From contig JAMCVO010000124.1 in NCBI GenBank assembly GCA_023475715.1, positions 1-8,411 of the forward strand: a DNA stretch of 8,411 nucleotides. The letters are read 5' to 3'. Below the pieces are notes generated by a model. That model searched no databases. It was not told where the DNA came from and was given only the letters and a program-made list of their open reading frames with translations. This stretch comes from Actinomycetota bacterium. GTDB lineage: Bacteria > Actinomycetota > Humimicrobiia > Humimicrobiales > Humimicrobiaceae. The translations under genes and the position numbers were made by a program. Shown here one piece after another: positions 7,489 through 8,411 of this stretch. The first letter of the stretch is position 1; every line of letters starts with the position of its first letter.

Positions 7489-8411
7489 ATGGAAAAAATA
7501 AAAAAACAATTCATAAACGAACTTGAAAAAGGCACACAGGTTGATTCTGTATTCCTGATCAGTAAAAAATTGATAAAGCAGAAAAAAAGCGGCCAGGATT
7601 ACTGTCTAATTTGTCTTCAGGATAAGGGCGGATCCATAGACGGAGTCATATGGACCGAGGCTTTCGACAGGATCAGCGGCACCGACAAATTGTTTAATGA
7701 AGGCGATTTTGTCAATATAAAAGGTGAGGTTACGGACTACAAAGGTTCAAAGCAACTGCTTGTAAGCTTTCTTCAAAAGATTGAAGATAAAGCAGAGATA
7801 CAGTATTCGGACTTTATAAGAACTTCCAATAGAAGCGCTGCTGAAATGCTTTCAGAGGTGGACACTTTCATAAACAGCATTGAAAATATCTATCTGAAAA
7901 AACTGCTGAAGTTATTTTTTGAGGATAAAAAATTCAAAGAAGAATTCGGCAATGCCACTGCAGCAGTGCAGTATCATCATGCATATAAGGGGGGACTTAT
8001 TGAACATTCTCTTAATGTTGCAAAAATTTGTGATAAACTCTCGGGAATTTATGAAAATTTAAATAGGGATCTGCTTGTTACGGGAGCTATTTTACATGAT
8101 ATAGGCAAGATAAAGGAATATAAAGTTGATATCGTAATAAAAATAACAGATGAAGGGAGGCTTTTGGGCCATATAACGATAGGTTATGGAATGATATTAG
8201 AAAAAATTAAAGAGATCGAAGCATTTCCTGAAGATTTAAAAGAAAGATTGCTGCATATAATATTGAGCCATCACGGGCAAAAGGAATTCGGCTCGCCCAA
8301 AAGGCCAAAAATTCTTGAAGCTTTTATAGTATATCATGTCGATCATATGGACGCAGATGTGGGAGGGTTTAATATTATATTTGAAGAAAGCTTACAAGCA
8401 GTTGCTTTGAA
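7489..8411 (+). CDS. yhaM: 3'-5' exoribonuclease, YhaM family (3' end beyond window)
   Basis: An open frame of 307 codons from ATG runs off the window without a stop. An N-terminal OB-fold nucleic-acid domain spans about 15-98 (FLISKKLIKQKKSGQDYCLI, then EGDFVNIKGEVTDYKGSKQL). An HD metal-hydrolase domain follows from about 160: HHAYKGGLIEHSL with His173, AILHDIGKIKEY with the His203-Asp204 pair, DEGRLLGHITIG, LSHHGQKEFGSPKRP with His261/His262, and VYHVDHMDADV with Asp285 and Asp288. This is the layout of B. subtilis YhaM (about 314 residues), a manganese-dependent exonuclease that trims RNA 3' ends, so only a few residues are probably missing. AGG at 7479-7481 lies 7 nt before the ATG. It is third in the eno-surE-yhaM cluster. 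HD proteins with an OB domain could act on DNA or other nucleotides, but the motif set is specific to this family. Confidence 0.9.
   Translation, partial: MEKIKKQFINELEKGTQVDSVFLISKKLIKQKKSGQDYCLICLQDKGGSIDGVIWTEAFDRISGTDKLFNEGDFVNIKGEVTDYKGSKQLLVSFLQKIEDKAEIQYSDFIRTSNRSAAEMLSEVDTFINSIENIYLKKLLKLFFEDKKFKEEFGNATAAVQYHHAYKGGLIEHSLNVAKICDKLSGIYENLNRDLLVTGAILHDIGKIKEYKVDIVIKITDEGRLLGHITIGYGMILEKIKEIEAFPEDLKERLLHIILSHHGQKEFGSPKRPKILEAFIVYHVDHMDADVGGFNIIFEESLQAVAL

Overview
This is an AT-rich bacterial window (roughly 36-38% G+C by eye) with compact, bacterial-style gene packing. No gene fixes the taxon. A GTG-started enolase with a clear Shine-Dalgarno, a YhaM-type exoribonuclease (a family best known from Firmicutes and relatives), a three-piece MacA/ATPase/MacB-type exporter and a DUF4349 lipoprotein would suit a low-GC Gram-positive or an uncultured deep-branching, possibly anaerobic lineage. 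That placement is an inference and is weak.

Layout: the last ~30 codons of an unrecognised gene (1-95, +) are followed by a DUF4349-family membrane-anchored lipoprotein gene (187-1152, +). A three-gene operon on the minus strand follows, read right to left: an HlyD/MacA-type lipoprotein adaptor (4888-3482), a LolD/MacB-type ATPase (3418-2648) and a MacB/FtsX-type permease (2596-1361). Together they should form a MacAB-like export or envelope-lipid/peptide transport machine. The right-hand third returns to the plus strand with eno (enolase), surE (5'-nucleotidase) and a yhaM-like 3'-5' exoribonuclease that runs off the window end. These three are spaced by 34 and 33 nt and look like one transcription unit behind a good sigma-A-like promoter (TAGACA-17-TAGAAT).

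The most unusual content is non-coding. Two copies of a small palindromic, MITE-like element bracket the exporter operon in opposite orientations: copy A (1199-1315, 117 bp) just beyond its 3' end and copy B (5008-5233, 226 bp) just upstream of its promoter. By hand alignment copy A is copy B with exactly 109 bp missing between two AAGCC direct repeats, and the rest aligns without gaps at 110/117 identity. The extra 109 bp in B is markedly GC-richer (53% against 32% in copy A) and self-complementary. The outermost bases of the two copies agree by chromosomal strand although the interiors are inverted, which suggests in-place flipping. A partial match to the element tip also lies between the permease start codon and its Shine-Dalgarno. 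No transposase is present in the window, so mobility would have to be in trans.

No tRNA, rRNA, CRISPR array or complete insertion sequence was seen.
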